Shown one piece after another: positions 40,295 to 48,615 of a stretch of DNA of 64,000 nt. Source of the stretch: Candidatus Latescibacterota bacterium (GTDB taxonomy: Bacteria > Latescibacterota > UBA2968 > UBA8231); assembly GCA_022819745.1 (NCBI GenBank), contig JAJEGS010000006.1, positions 99,107-163,106 of the forward strand. The letters are read 5' to 3'. The position numbers and the translations under genes were made by a program. The notes below the pieces were generated by a model. It was not told where the DNA came from. It was given only the letters and a program-made list of their open reading frames with translations, and ran no database searches. The first letter of the stretch is position 1; each line of letters opens with the position of its first letter.

Positions 40295-42925
40295 CTAGTC
40301 TTGGAGGCCTGCGAAAACCCGAATGAAGAGCAGAGAGTTGGTTTCGGTCGCCTCGGCAAAGGCCCGGCGCTCCCAGCGAAAGCCCGTATTCATAGTCAGC
40401 GAATAACCGAGGTACGCCGACCTGTTGGAAAGCTGTAAGGCCAGCACCGAACCCGTAAAGTCATCGACGTATCCAGGCGGCAAGATCTCTGGGCGCTCTT
40501 CAAGGTTGCGGAAGAGATTGATCTCGACGCCGTATTCGATAAAGGTCCCGGGCAGGAGGAAGTACTTCGAGGTTAGCATGTAAAACTGCGACCACTCGGT
40601 GATGTCGAGGTCAGTGCTAAAGGTCGGGTTGATCTTGCGGTACACGCTCTTGTAACGCGGCCAAAAAGACAGGTTGTCGGTAATCGGCAGGGGGTAGTCC
40701 ACCTTGTTGATAGCACCAAAGAAGAGGCGGTTGTCTTTGACTTCGGCCTGCTCGCCGCGCTGACTAAACCAGTCGTACTTCACCTTGTTGTAGATGTTCA
40801 GGTTTTTAAGACGCAGGTAATCGAACGTCAGATAGCCGGTCCAGACAAAGGTGTCTTGGGCGATCAGCGGATCGATGGTTTCGCGAAATCCATCTGGATC
40901 GACCCACTGGATCACATCGTCTTCGATGTCGTCTTGAACCGAGCGAGCGTATTGGAAAGCCCGGGCCTCAATGCCCGGCCATTTCCACTCGCCCGTGACT
41001 ACCGCATAGCTCATCTGCGCGCTGCGCTTGGAGCTGATCTCGTCGGCCGTGGAGTAGCCCATCGTCGCCTTGATGGCTTCGGTTAAGTGAACGCCCCCGT
41101 ACACGTTGTAGCCATCGCGGTCGTGTCGGTAGGGATAGTCGGCGAACGTATCGTTCTCAAAGCGGTCGATGACGTTGTTGTTGTTCATGTCAACGCCAAA
41201 GAGGAACTCGGGTGGATCGACGTTGTAGCGCAGGAATGGCTCGGCGAAATCCGGCTGGCTATTGTCGTTTTGGTTAAAGTCCGAGATAAAGTCCGAGTTC
41301 TCGTCGTACCCAGGGAAAACCTGCGGGTCGGCTTGGCCACCGGTGCCAAAAGGCGATTCGCCAAAGGCATTGTCGCCGTTTTGCCACAGGCGCTTCCAGT
41401 CGGCAAAGCGATCCTGGTCGTCGTTGTCGTCAACCGCTTCAAAAGAATAGCGCTCTGGGTGTTCGTAGTCGATGAAACCCCGCGCATCCGAGATAAACGC
41501 ATTGGTCCGGTACTCAGGCTCCAGACGGTAGAATTCCCCGTACGCGAAAAACGGATAAGCGTCCTGCGAGGCCGTGATGTAGTAGGCCATGCCCTCGTCT
41601 TGGGCAAGGGCGTGATCTTGGAAGTTCTGGTTGGGAAAGCGGCGAAACGCCCGGCTGAAAGCAAGCTCCGAGCGCAGATTGAAACCCTTGATGTCGTCTA
41701 CATCAAAGTTGAAGCCGATGATGTCTTTGCCGGTGGGTAGGCCGTATTCAAAGCGGATGAAGCGCTGGTTTGAGCCATCGCTGACGTTGCCGTGAGCGCG
41801 CTCGACTTCCAAGAACACGGGCTCGCCCTGAGCGTTGACTTGGAGGTTAGAGGTAATTTCGATCCGGTAGTCATTGGCGATGACCAACTCGAACTCGATT
41901 TCACTGATCTCCTGAAACGTGGTGATCTCGTCGTCGGGCTGTTGGCGGAAGTCGCGGGCGATGTTGTAGGTCAACTCCAACGTCTCCGCCCCATTGGCCT
42001 CAATGACGCCAGCGCGCCGCACACCACCGCGCGGCGAGGGCACGATTTCGGGGTGGTCAACCCCGTTGATGATGATGCGCTCGGCAAAAAGCTGAGCACC
42101 ACCTACGCCGTCTTCGGGCGAATCGTCGGAGAGCCGCAGGACGATCGTCTCGACATTGCCGCCGTTTTGGGCCTCGGTCAACACGCCTTTGAGCGAGTTG
42201 TCACCCAGCTTGCGACCCGTGGCGAAGTTGGCAATGTTCAAATACGTAAAGCCGAGCTTGGAAAAATCTCCGAGCTGTACCTTGGAGTGCATGCCAAAGA
42301 GATTGGTCATGTCGCCCAATATCTGGCCGAGTGAGTTTTCAAACGACACGGCTGAGCCCGGGGAGGCCAAGCGCGACGCCAAGAGTGTCATCTGGTACTT
42401 GTCAGCGGCAAAGTCCCACTGCACCCCATTGAAGGCCGGCTTGGAAAAGGTCAGCGGCGTCAGGGTGGTGCGCAGGGCCTCGCCAATGGTCATTGAGGAA
42501 TAAAACTGCCCCTTAGACATCGACGAGACGATCAAGCTTTGAAACCAACCCCTGTATTTAGGCCCCTTACGCACTGTGCTGCCCGAAGTCACTGGACTGT
42601 CCATGGACCAATTGTACACCTCAAAACCACGAGTGATGTAGTTCCCGTAGAGGTCGTAGGTGCGAAAGCCTTCAAGCTCGGTAGATACGTAGCGCTCGTA
42701 GTTTTGACGGGCGTAATTGCTGTATTCCTCGCCGGTCCAACGATAGAAGTGGTATAGGCTTTGCGGATATTGCCACTTTCGCTGCGCTGGCGTCATCGCC
42801 ATATCATAGACATCCACACCCCGCGGTTCGCGTCCGGTCAGAAAGCCAACCCGTTGGGCAAAAGCTGCATCGCATAGGAGTGCGACGCCGGCTGTGACAA
42901 CTGCTGCGTAGAGCATGCACCTCAC
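40295..42925 (-). CDS. Large predicted outer-membrane protein of unknown family
   Basis: About 876 residues. I chose the GTG at 42925: GGAGG lies eight bases before it and it gives a clean signal peptide (MRCMLYAAVVTAGVALLCDAAFAQ). The body is rich in aromatic residues and alternating strands and finishes LLFIRVFAGLQD, an outer-membrane-barrel style. A segment with calcium-loop-like repeats (DENSDFISDFNQNDN; DMNNNNVIDRFEND) lies near residues 535-600. The sequence TIGEALRTTLTPLTFSKPAFN near residue 150 looks strongly constrained. I recognise no named family. It sits between the CTD-protein genes and the TPR/CRTAC1 genes, so it is a candidate pore or anchor for those exported proteins. Confidence 0.6.
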   Translation of the reverse strand: MRCMLYAAVVTAGVALLCDAAFAQRVGFLTGREPRGVDVYDMAMTPAQRKWQYPQSLYHFYRWTGEEYSNYARQNYERYVSTELEGFRTYDLYGNYITRGFEVYNWSMDSPVTSGSTVRKGPKYRGWFQSLIVSSMSKGQFYSSMTIGEALRTTLTPLTFSKPAFNGVQWDFAADKYQMTLLASRLASPGSAVSFENSLGQILGDMTNLFGMHSKVQLGDFSKLGFTYLNIANFATGRKLGDNSLKGVLTEAQNGGNVETIVLRLSDDSPEDGVGGAQLFAERIIINGVDHPEIVPSPRGGVRRAGVIEANGAETLELTYNIARDFRQQPDDEITTFQEISEIEFELVIANDYRIEITSNLQVNAQGEPVFLEVERAHGNVSDGSNQRFIRFEYGLPTGKDIIGFNFDVDDIKGFNLRSELAFSRAFRRFPNQNFQDHALAQDEGMAYYITASQDAYPFFAYGEFYRLEPEYRTNAFISDARGFIDYEHPERYSFEAVDDNDDQDRFADWKRLWQNGDNAFGESPFGTGGQADPQVFPGYDENSDFISDFNQNDNSQPDFAEPFLRYNVDPPEFLFGVDMNNNNVIDRFENDTFADYPYRHDRDGYNVYGGVHLTEAIKATMGYSTADEISSKRSAQMSYAVVTGEWKWPGIEARAFQYARSVQDDIEDDVIQWVDPDGFRETIDPLIAQDTFVWTGYLTFDYLRLKNLNIYNKVKYDWFSQRGEQAEVKDNRLFFGAINKVDYPLPITDNLSFWPRYKSVYRKINPTFSTDLDITEWSQFYMLTSKYFLLPGTFIEYGVEINLFRNLEERPEILPPGYVDDFTGSVLALQLSNRSAYLGYSLTMNTGFRWERRAFAEATETNSLLFIRVFAGLQD

Positions 42926-42980
42926 GCTGGAATCCTCCCTTTTGAATTTTTGCCGGTCAAGCACCATATCCAACTATCAA

Positions 42981-44948
42981 CTAATAGGCCACGCCGACGA
43001 CGCCGACTCGCCTGAAGTTACCGATCCCGCTGTCAACTGAGAGCGAGACCACGTAACTACCCGGAGGCACGGCCTCGTCGGCATCGCTCCGCCCATCCCA
43101 CATCTCAGTGTAAATCCCGCCGGGTTGCTCGCGGTCGGCCAGAACGCGCACCAACCGACCCGCCAAGTCGTAAATGGCCACCTCGATGGGCTTGGGCTCG
43201 GAAATCTGAATTACAGTGTACTTGATGGCGATATGGTCGTTGATGCCATCTCCATTCGGCGTGAAGACCGAAGGATTAAACTCTATAGCACGGACGATTT
43301 CGCCCACGGACTGCTGGGTCAGAGCCACGCGCAACGAGTTGGTGCTGACGTCGAAATTGGCATCGCCTTCAAGCACGGGCTGGCCGAGAATATCGGACTG
43401 GGTATCCCAGACCGTACCAGTGAAAATCGTGCCGAACACCACGGTCGATCCTTCAAAGAGCACGCGCAGCGGCACATTGTTGTCAAACGTGATCTTATTG
43501 CTAGTGAAAATCACTTCGAGGCTTCTATCGCCCACACTCACGCGATCTGGCTCCACAGGTTCGAGCGGATCGCCCATTTGCAGGCCGACAAAGCGCGCTG
43601 GCGTCGGCGTGTCAATGCGCAAAGCATCAAAGCCGTTCTGGTTGTTGTTTATTACGGCTCGCACGTCATAGGCAAAGAGCACCTCTTCGCCCCCGTCAAT
43701 GCTCGGCAGCACAACGGCGTCATCTTTGTCGATTACGCCGATGTCGGCCGGTGGGTTGGGCTCGTCAGCCAAGGAGATCTCGCCGACGACTGCAGCAGCC
43801 GGGGGCAGCGAATGTTCAATCCGCAACGAGTCGATGCGCACTGTCTGCGTCACGGATTGGCTCTCCATGATGATCTGGAGCTGAAAATAGGGACGCGGAC
43901 TAGGCAGCGGAATCAATTGCCCGGATTCGAGCGGCAACGACCAAGGACTCCAGTTATCAGCGTCGTCCTCGATATCGCCTTTCTCGCCCGAGGGCAGCTT
44001 GTTGTAATCCGCTTCCGAGACCACTTCTTGGCTCACAGCCCGAGTTTCGTCGTCAACAACCTTTTGGAAGTGAACCAGCGGGCTATCATCCTGGCCCGTC
44101 TTCATGCGCACCGCAACCGAGGTCTGCCCCAGATCCGGCAACTCGATCAACTCGCCATCCACCAGTTCCAGCGCCCGCTGGGCCCAAGATATGGTGCCGT
44201 AGTTGGAGACCTCGCCCAAGTCGATAACTTGGCTCCGGTACGTGGCTCGTGGCACGAAGCCGTTGCCGTAGAGTTCAAATTCGGCAATCTCAAAGGGGCT
44301 CCGCGATCCCACGCGCAACTGAATAAAACGAATGAACTGCTGGGGAAATTTCATCGTGAACACGCTATTTGGGTTCACCGGGACGTCGCGCAATAAGATG
44401 AAAAGCGGTTGCTCGTTCACGTACGTCAGCCCATCGCTGACGGAAATCCGGTGCTTGCGAACAAAGTCGTCGCTAAAGGGCTTGCCGTTGGCATAGGTCC
44501 CTTCTTGCCGGGGAAAGAAGACCAAGCTATCGGCTGGCACGCGCGAGCCTATATCCAAAAAGAACGTGCGTCCGTCTTGATCGACGCCAGCGGTTTTAAA
44601 AAGGTCTGCAGTACTTGTGGTGTCGTCGCCATCGACAATCGACAGCGAAATGGGATTCCTAGCCGCCGTATTGTCCCAAAGCGCCGCGTCGCCCTCGCTG
44701 ACCAAGTCGTTGGGCTTGCCGTATTTCCAAGCGAGCGTGGTGATGATGTTCTCGTCGGGCGTAAAGCCGCGGATCTGAATCGCGCCGGGGCTACTTTGGT
44801 CGTCGATCTGGGCGCGAACCTGGACGAGATCACCCCACGGCAATCCACCGCCGCCCCCAAGCACCCATTCGTCCGCAGCAAGCCACGGGGCCCAAGCGCA
44901 CGAGGCGCACAACAGCACTGCAATACGGGCCGCCATCCCTCGATTCAT
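42981..44948 (-). CDS. Secreted surface protein with FTPNGDGIND C-terminal domain (subfamily A)
   Basis: 655 residues, signal peptide to about residue 25 (CAWAPWLAA). It shares with the 30420 gene the segment PRATYRSQVIDLGEVSNYG and the overall plan: N-terminal discoidin-like region, a module ending NWSPWSLP, a beta domain (NGFDALRIDTPT), then VFTPNGDGINDH and a FlgD-like end finishing VVGVAY. The ATG shares its A with the TAA stop of the upstream lipoprotein gene. It is the only member of the five located upstream of the large outer-membrane-protein gene. Confidence 0.72.
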   Translation of the reverse strand: MNRGMAARIAVLLCASCAWAPWLAADEWVLGGGGGLPWGDLVQVRAQIDDQSSPGAIQIRGFTPDENIITTLAWKYGKPNDLVSEGDAALWDNTAARNPISLSIVDGDDTTSTADLFKTAGVDQDGRTFFLDIGSRVPADSLVFFPRQEGTYANGKPFSDDFVRKHRISVSDGLTYVNEQPLFILLRDVPVNPNSVFTMKFPQQFIRFIQLRVGSRSPFEIAEFELYGNGFVPRATYRSQVIDLGEVSNYGTISWAQRALELVDGELIELPDLGQTSVAVRMKTGQDDSPLVHFQKVVDDETRAVSQEVVSEADYNKLPSGEKGDIEDDADNWSPWSLPLESGQLIPLPSPRPYFQLQIIMESQSVTQTVRIDSLRIEHSLPPAAAVVGEISLADEPNPPADIGVIDKDDAVVLPSIDGGEEVLFAYDVRAVINNNQNGFDALRIDTPTPARFVGLQMGDPLEPVEPDRVSVGDRSLEVIFTSNKITFDNNVPLRVLFEGSTVVFGTIFTGTVWDTQSDILGQPVLEGDANFDVSTNSLRVALTQQSVGEIVRAIEFNPSVFTPNGDGINDHIAIKYTVIQISEPKPIEVAIYDLAGRLVRVLADREQPGGIYTEMWDGRSDADEAVPPGSYVVSLSVDSGIGNFRRVGVVGVAY

Positions 44949-45694
44949 TACGGCGTCTCCGCACGGGGCTGAAGAGCGTAGTAAACTTCGCGTTGGAACT
45001 TAAATGCTAAGTCGATGGTCTCCACCGGTTCGCCCTTGTAGTCGAAACGCACGGCCATGTCCGGCACGTTGACGGTGAAGTTGCTCACGTCTCGGTGCAA
45101 AACCGGAAAGACGATATACCCGACTTCCTCTTGACCGGAAAAGACTATGTCAGGCGGATAGACAGTGCGTTTGAGCAGGTCGGTGGTAGCCTCAAACTGC
45201 CGCCGCTGGTTGCCGGCGTAAGCCCGCAGATACGGGCTGAAGTGATCTTCGAGCTGCCCGCCGTCGAGCGCATTGTACACTCGGTTGTTCGACGTAGTGA
45301 TCACGAGTGCCTTGGGGTCGATGAAAACCTTGGGATACTCGTAGTTTTTGACCTTCAGCAAGACCACGGTAAAGCGCTCTGGAGTCCAGTCTTGGCCCCA
45401 GGGCTTCCAATTGCCATACGTGTATGGATTGGTCGATTCAGCGCCCTTCCTTGAATCGGCCGCGAACTGGCGGTTGAGGAATCCGTCATCCAACACCTGT
45501 AGCGAGATCTCCAAGCGATCCTTGGCATAGACTATCGCGCCGTCGTCGAGGACGGTCATGGCCTCGTCTTGTTGCGGAACTGGCTCGGGAAACGTTGCAA
45601 AGCGCCGCAGCCCCACCTGTGAGATGCACCCGACAAGCACAAACAGATAAAGAGCCGACAAAAGCCCGCTCGTTGCGATGTTCCGTATCCTCAT
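44948..45694 (-). CDS. Lipoprotein of unknown function
   Basis: 248 residues from the ATG at 45694 (the frame is open to 45757 but lacks a signal there). Lipobox FVLVGC (Cys23). The rest is a mixed alpha/beta domain with many Tyr, Phe and Arg (VVLLKVKNYEYPKVFIDPKALVITTSNNR ... VAVRFDYKGEPVETIDLAFKF style strands). I recognise no family. It lies between the CBM9-like gene and a CTD surface protein and overlaps the latter by one base, so it is probably a periplasmic or outer-membrane component of the same assembly. Confidence 0.6.
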   Translation of the reverse strand: MRIRNIATSGLLSALYLFVLVGCISQVGLRRFATFPEPVPQQDEAMTVLDDGAIVYAKDRLEISLQVLDDGFLNRQFAADSRKGAESTNPYTYGNWKPWGQDWTPERFTVVLLKVKNYEYPKVFIDPKALVITTSNNRVYNALDGGQLEDHFSPYLRAYAGNQRRQFEATTDLLKRTVYPPDIVFSGQEEVGYIVFPVLHRDVSNFTVNVPDMAVRFDYKGEPVETIDLAFKFQREVYYALQPRAETP

Positions 45695-45729
45695 TGAGAA
45701 TGCCTTCCTGAAAGCGATGCAAAGGCGAT

Positions 45730-45805
45730 AGATAAAGAGAGATGAAGTCGCCTCCACCTCTCTTTATCTCTTGCGCACAATGTGCGATCTAGCAGAAGAT
45801 GCTAG
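45730..45805 (-). other. Three consecutive stem-loops in the spacer after the CBM9-like gene
   Basis: On the minus-strand transcript, in order: CTAGCA-TCTTC-TGCTAG (45805-45789), CGCACA-T-TGTGCG (45786-45774), and AGATAAAGAGAG-16 bases-CTCTCTTTATCT (45769-45730). All stems are perfect. None has a proper T-run, so they look more like mRNA-stabilising or processing elements than a terminator. Confidence 0.55.
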
Positions 45806-45813
45806 GGTGCGCC

Positions 45814-46710
45814 TTATTGGACCATGTAGCTTTTGATCCGACCCCAGCTATCGGCTTCGACACTCGTCGTGCCGCCTGTACCACCCGTAGCGCCTTCGGT
45901 CTCCACTGTGATGAAGTCCGAGCCGTTCGAGTTGTCCTGGAACGCGCCGTTAACCGGCGTCGTGCCTGGCTGCTTCTCGCGGCCCACCTCGGGATTCTCG
46001 GTCTCGTCAAACTGGAAGGTCAGACCGATGATCTGATCGGAGGCAAAGTTGTGGCGAGCGCTGGCGTCGGGACCCGTCTTGTCGTGGAAGGTCCACACAG
46101 CCTGCTTGACCTCGTAGGTGTAGGTCACTGAGCTACCAGCGGGCTGCTCCAGTGGACGGGCGTCCGGCGGATCGAGGGTCCACTCATAGACGAACCAAGG
46201 ACGCTCGGTGGACCACAGGATGCTCTCCTGCGGCACGTTGAAGATCCAAGTGTCCTTCTGACCGGCGGCGGGCAGAACGCGGATGCCGTACTGCTGGCCA
46301 GAGGTCATCTCGGTCTCGTTGAAGTTCTCGCTCGAGTGGTCGGCATCGACGATGATTTCCAGCGAGTCGTCCTTCCAATACTCTTGGGGGTTCTCGACGA
46401 AGAGGCCCAGCGAGTCATCGGTAACCCGAGCAAAGTAGTACAGCGAATTGTCGGGTGCCGAACTCCAAGCCACGTAGAGAATGCAGTCCCAGTCATCTTT
46501 GGCCGGGGGCCACTCACTACCGAGAATTTCGAACATGGTGTCCGGGTTGATGGCGAAAGCCGGATCAATCCAAGCCCAGTCGTCATCATTGCCGTCGATG
46601 ACCATGTTGTCGGGGTTGGGAATCTGCGGCGCGAAATAGTTAGCTTGGTGCGCGAAAGCAGCCGAAGCGGCCATCACCGCAACCAAGGCTAGAAGGCTTA
46701 GTCTCTTCAA
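45814..46710 (-). CDS. Exported protein with CBM9/DOMON-like carbohydrate-binding fold
   Basis: 298 residues. A TTG start at 46710 is supported by AAAGGAGG six bases before it and gives a clean signal peptide (LKRLSLLALVAVMAASAAFA). The N-terminal region has MVIDGNDDDWAWIDP and DDSLEIIVDADHSSENF, the hallmarks of the carbohydrate-family-9-like fold. The C-terminal 60 residues are Gly/Thr-rich (ATGGTGGTTS). It is the promoter-proximal gene of the long block, preceded by a TTGACA promoter and followed by three stem-loops, a pattern of a product needed in excess. A soluble substrate-binding or major surface protein is plausible. Confidence 0.65.
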   Translation of the reverse strand: MKRLSLLALVAVMAASAAFAHQANYFAPQIPNPDNMVIDGNDDDWAWIDPAFAINPDTMFEILGSEWPPAKDDWDCILYVAWSSAPDNSLYYFARVTDDSLGLFVENPQEYWKDDSLEIIVDADHSSENFNETEMTSGQQYGIRVLPAAGQKDTWIFNVPQESILWSTERPWFVYEWTLDPPDARPLEQPAGSSVTYTYEVKQAVWTFHDKTGPDASARHNFASDQIIGLTFQFDETENPEVGREKQPGTTPVNGAFQDNSNGSDFITVETEGATGGTGGTTSVEADSWGRIKSYMVQ

Positions 46711-46761
46711 GGGAACCCTCCTTTGCAAGGTTGATAGAACGAGAGACGAAGAAGTGGTCAA

Positions 46762-46788
46762 TTTATAACCTGTCCACATACCTGTCAA
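46762..46788 (-). promoter_or_regulatory. Promoter of the long minus-strand block
   Basis: Minus strand: TTGACA (46788-46783), a 15-base spacer, TATAAA (46767-46762). The leader to the TTG start at 46710 is about 45 bases. The spacer is short for sigma-70, but both boxes are near consensus; TAAATT with a 17-base spacer is an alternative -10. Confidence 0.5.
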
Positions 46789-46841
46789 GAAATTTTATTT
46801 ACCTATTTCCATATTTATTGAATCACTCTCGGCTTCCCGCA

Positions 46842-46869
46842 TTGACAATCTCGCATTTTTTTTTACACT
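46842..46869 (+). promoter_or_regulatory. Promoter of the sugar ABC importer genes
   Basis: TTGACA (46842-46847), a 16-base spacer, TACACT (46864-46869). The spacer contains a T9 run. It is divergent from the promoter of the long block within the same 195-base gap, so both directions could be co-regulated. Confidence 0.5.
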
Positions 46870-46905
46870 TGGCCCTTTCGCCTCGCATCTTCAACGGGTT
46901 TTCTC

Positions 46906-48615
46906 TTGCGCGATCTATCTACGACCATCGCCGTCCTCGCCGTGATCTTGGTCGGTTGGTACGCCCTCAACCGCTGGGGCTTATCCGTCTATCCAGACGA
47001 CCCGTCTGCGGGCGGCGAGTACACCGTCATCCGCTGGGCCTCCGACCCCAATCCGGCGCGCACCGAACAAATGGCCCTCTTCAACCGACTCTACGAAGAC
47101 AAGAAAGTGCGCGTCGTCCTTGACCCAAGCGCGGATGTGCAAAAAATTCTCACCCAAGCCGCGGCTGGCTCCGGGCCGGATGTCTTTGACATTTATAGCT
47201 ATGCAACCTTTGCGCTCTATGCCTCTAAGGGCGTCATGGTCGAACTAAACGACTACATGCGCGAGGCCAAGCTGAGCCTCGACGACTTCTGGCTGCACCG
47301 CCGCAACGCCCTCGCCGTGCCCGTAGCCGGTGCGCCAGCCGAGGCCGACGAATACGAGCGCTTTCGCATCTACGCCGTCCCCAACAACGTCACCGTCAGC
47401 GTCACCTTTCTCAACCGCTCGCTCTACGATGCAGTTCAGCGCGAGCGGCAAGCGCGGAACTTGGCTATGCCGCCCTTGCCGTGGAACCACTGGACTTGGT
47501 GGGACTACGTCCTCTTGTGTCAGGCCCTTACTAAAAAGAGCGCCGATGGTCGGCGCTATGAGACCTTTGGCTCGGGCGGGGCGGGCTTTGGCGGGGGGTT
47601 GAACAACTTCATCTACCAAGCCGGTGGCAGCTTCCTCAACGACGATGGCACCGAAATCGCCCTCGACTCCCCAGCCGGTGCCACAGCCGCCCAATACCTG
47701 TACGACCTGGTCAACACCTTCCACGTCGTACCCTCGGCCGAAGACCAATCCGCGCAAACAGGTGGGGGCGGTTGGGGCGGTCAATCCATACTAGGGCTGT
47801 ATTCGGCGGGTAAATTGGGCACCATCCTCATCGGCCGCTGGGGACTGATCAAGGTGCGCCGCGAGGCCCGCTTTACCACCGAGATTTACCCCATGCCCCG
47901 CTACGTGCCCTACGAGGAGTGGGAGCGCTGGATGAGCGACCCCGAGATCCGCGCCAACCCGAGCCTGCGCGACGGCCCTTGGGGCGAAATCAGCGAGACC
48001 GGCCGCCACCGGGGCAAGGCGGGCGAGATGGGCGGACGCGTGACGGCCATCCGCAAGGGCACGCAGCACGAGCGGGAGGCCTTTTACTTTCTAGAATACT
48101 TGTCCAGCCCGGATTTCAACAACTTGCTGACCAAGGACGCAGATGCCTTTGGCAGCCGCAAGCAGTTCTCGGAGCGCTATTTCTCGCAGCCCGATCCCGA
48201 ATTCCCCGACGAGGATCAACACCGCTCGGCCCTGCTCGACGCCATGGAGCACCCGGTTGCAGAGCAGGCCGCGGCCTACGGAGCCGCTTTTGACATTACC
48301 CGTTTGCAGGGCGCGCTGGGCACAAACCTCATCAACGCGGCTTACCAGCCTGCCGACTCAACAGCCCGCCATACCTACCGATTTCTCGGCCGCATGCCCG
48401 ACCAGAGCGTGGAGAGCAACCCCACGGTCGGCCAAGCAGCCGTCACTGAAATGTCCGTCCGCATGCGCGAGTCCTTGGCCAAGGCCAAGCGCAACCGCAC
48501 GCTCTCCAGCCGCAGCCACGCATTCGACCTCCTCGGGATCGCTCTCCTCCTAGTGGCAATCGGCGTCGGCCTGGCGTTTTACGCACGGCGGCAACGCGCG
48601 GAGATGGACGCTTGA
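46906..48615 (+). CDS. ABC importer extracellular solute-binding protein, membrane-anchored at both ends
   Basis: 569 residues, family-1 (carbohydrate) binding-protein fold: YTVIRWASDPNPARTEQMALFNRLYEDKKV, GPDVFDIYSYATFALYASKGVMVELNDY, and the hinge region with YAVPNNVTVSVTFLNRSLYD and GKLGTILIGRWGLIKV. A hydrophobic helix at residues 5-24 could be an uncleaved anchor, and a second lies at about 543-562 (LLGIALLLVAIGVGLAFYARRQR), which is unusual for this family. The start is a TTG. The 3' end overlaps the first permease by TTGA. No ATPase gene is adjacent, so a shared MsmK/UgpC-type ATPase elsewhere is implied. Confidence 0.85.
   Translation: MRDLSTTIAVLAVILVGWYALNRWGLSVYPDDPSAGGEYTVIRWASDPNPARTEQMALFNRLYEDKKVRVVLDPSADVQKILTQAAAGSGPDVFDIYSYATFALYASKGVMVELNDYMREAKLSLDDFWLHRRNALAVPVAGAPAEADEYERFRIYAVPNNVTVSVTFLNRSLYDAVQRERQARNLAMPPLPWNHWTWWDYVLLCQALTKKSADGRRYETFGSGGAGFGGGLNNFIYQAGGSFLNDDGTEIALDSPAGATAAQYLYDLVNTFHVVPSAEDQSAQTGGGGWGGQSILGLYSAGKLGTILIGRWGLIKVRREARFTTEIYPMPRYVPYEEWERWMSDPEIRANPSLRDGPWGEISETGRHRGKAGEMGGRVTAIRKGTQHEREAFYFLEYLSSPDFNNLLTKDADAFGSRKQFSERYFSQPDPEFPDEDQHRSALLDAMEHPVAEQAAAYGAAFDITRLQGALGTNLINAAYQPADSTARHTYRFLGRMPDQSVESNPTVGQAAVTEMSVRMRESLAKAKRNRTLSSRSHAFDLLGIALLLVAIGVGLAFYARRQRAEMDA

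Noticed and set aside
43125..44396. A 423-codon open frame on the plus strand
   Set aside because: It is antisense to the signal-peptide-bearing surface-protein gene at 42981-44948; its translation is low-complexity with no start signals or domains, a typical GC-rich shadow.
13920..45757. Type IX secretion machinery (PorU, PorV, SprA, GldK-N) for the CTD proteins
   Set aside because: No gene in the window shows motifs of these components. The 40295 product is large and barrel-like but I see no SprA or PorV signature, so I do not name it.
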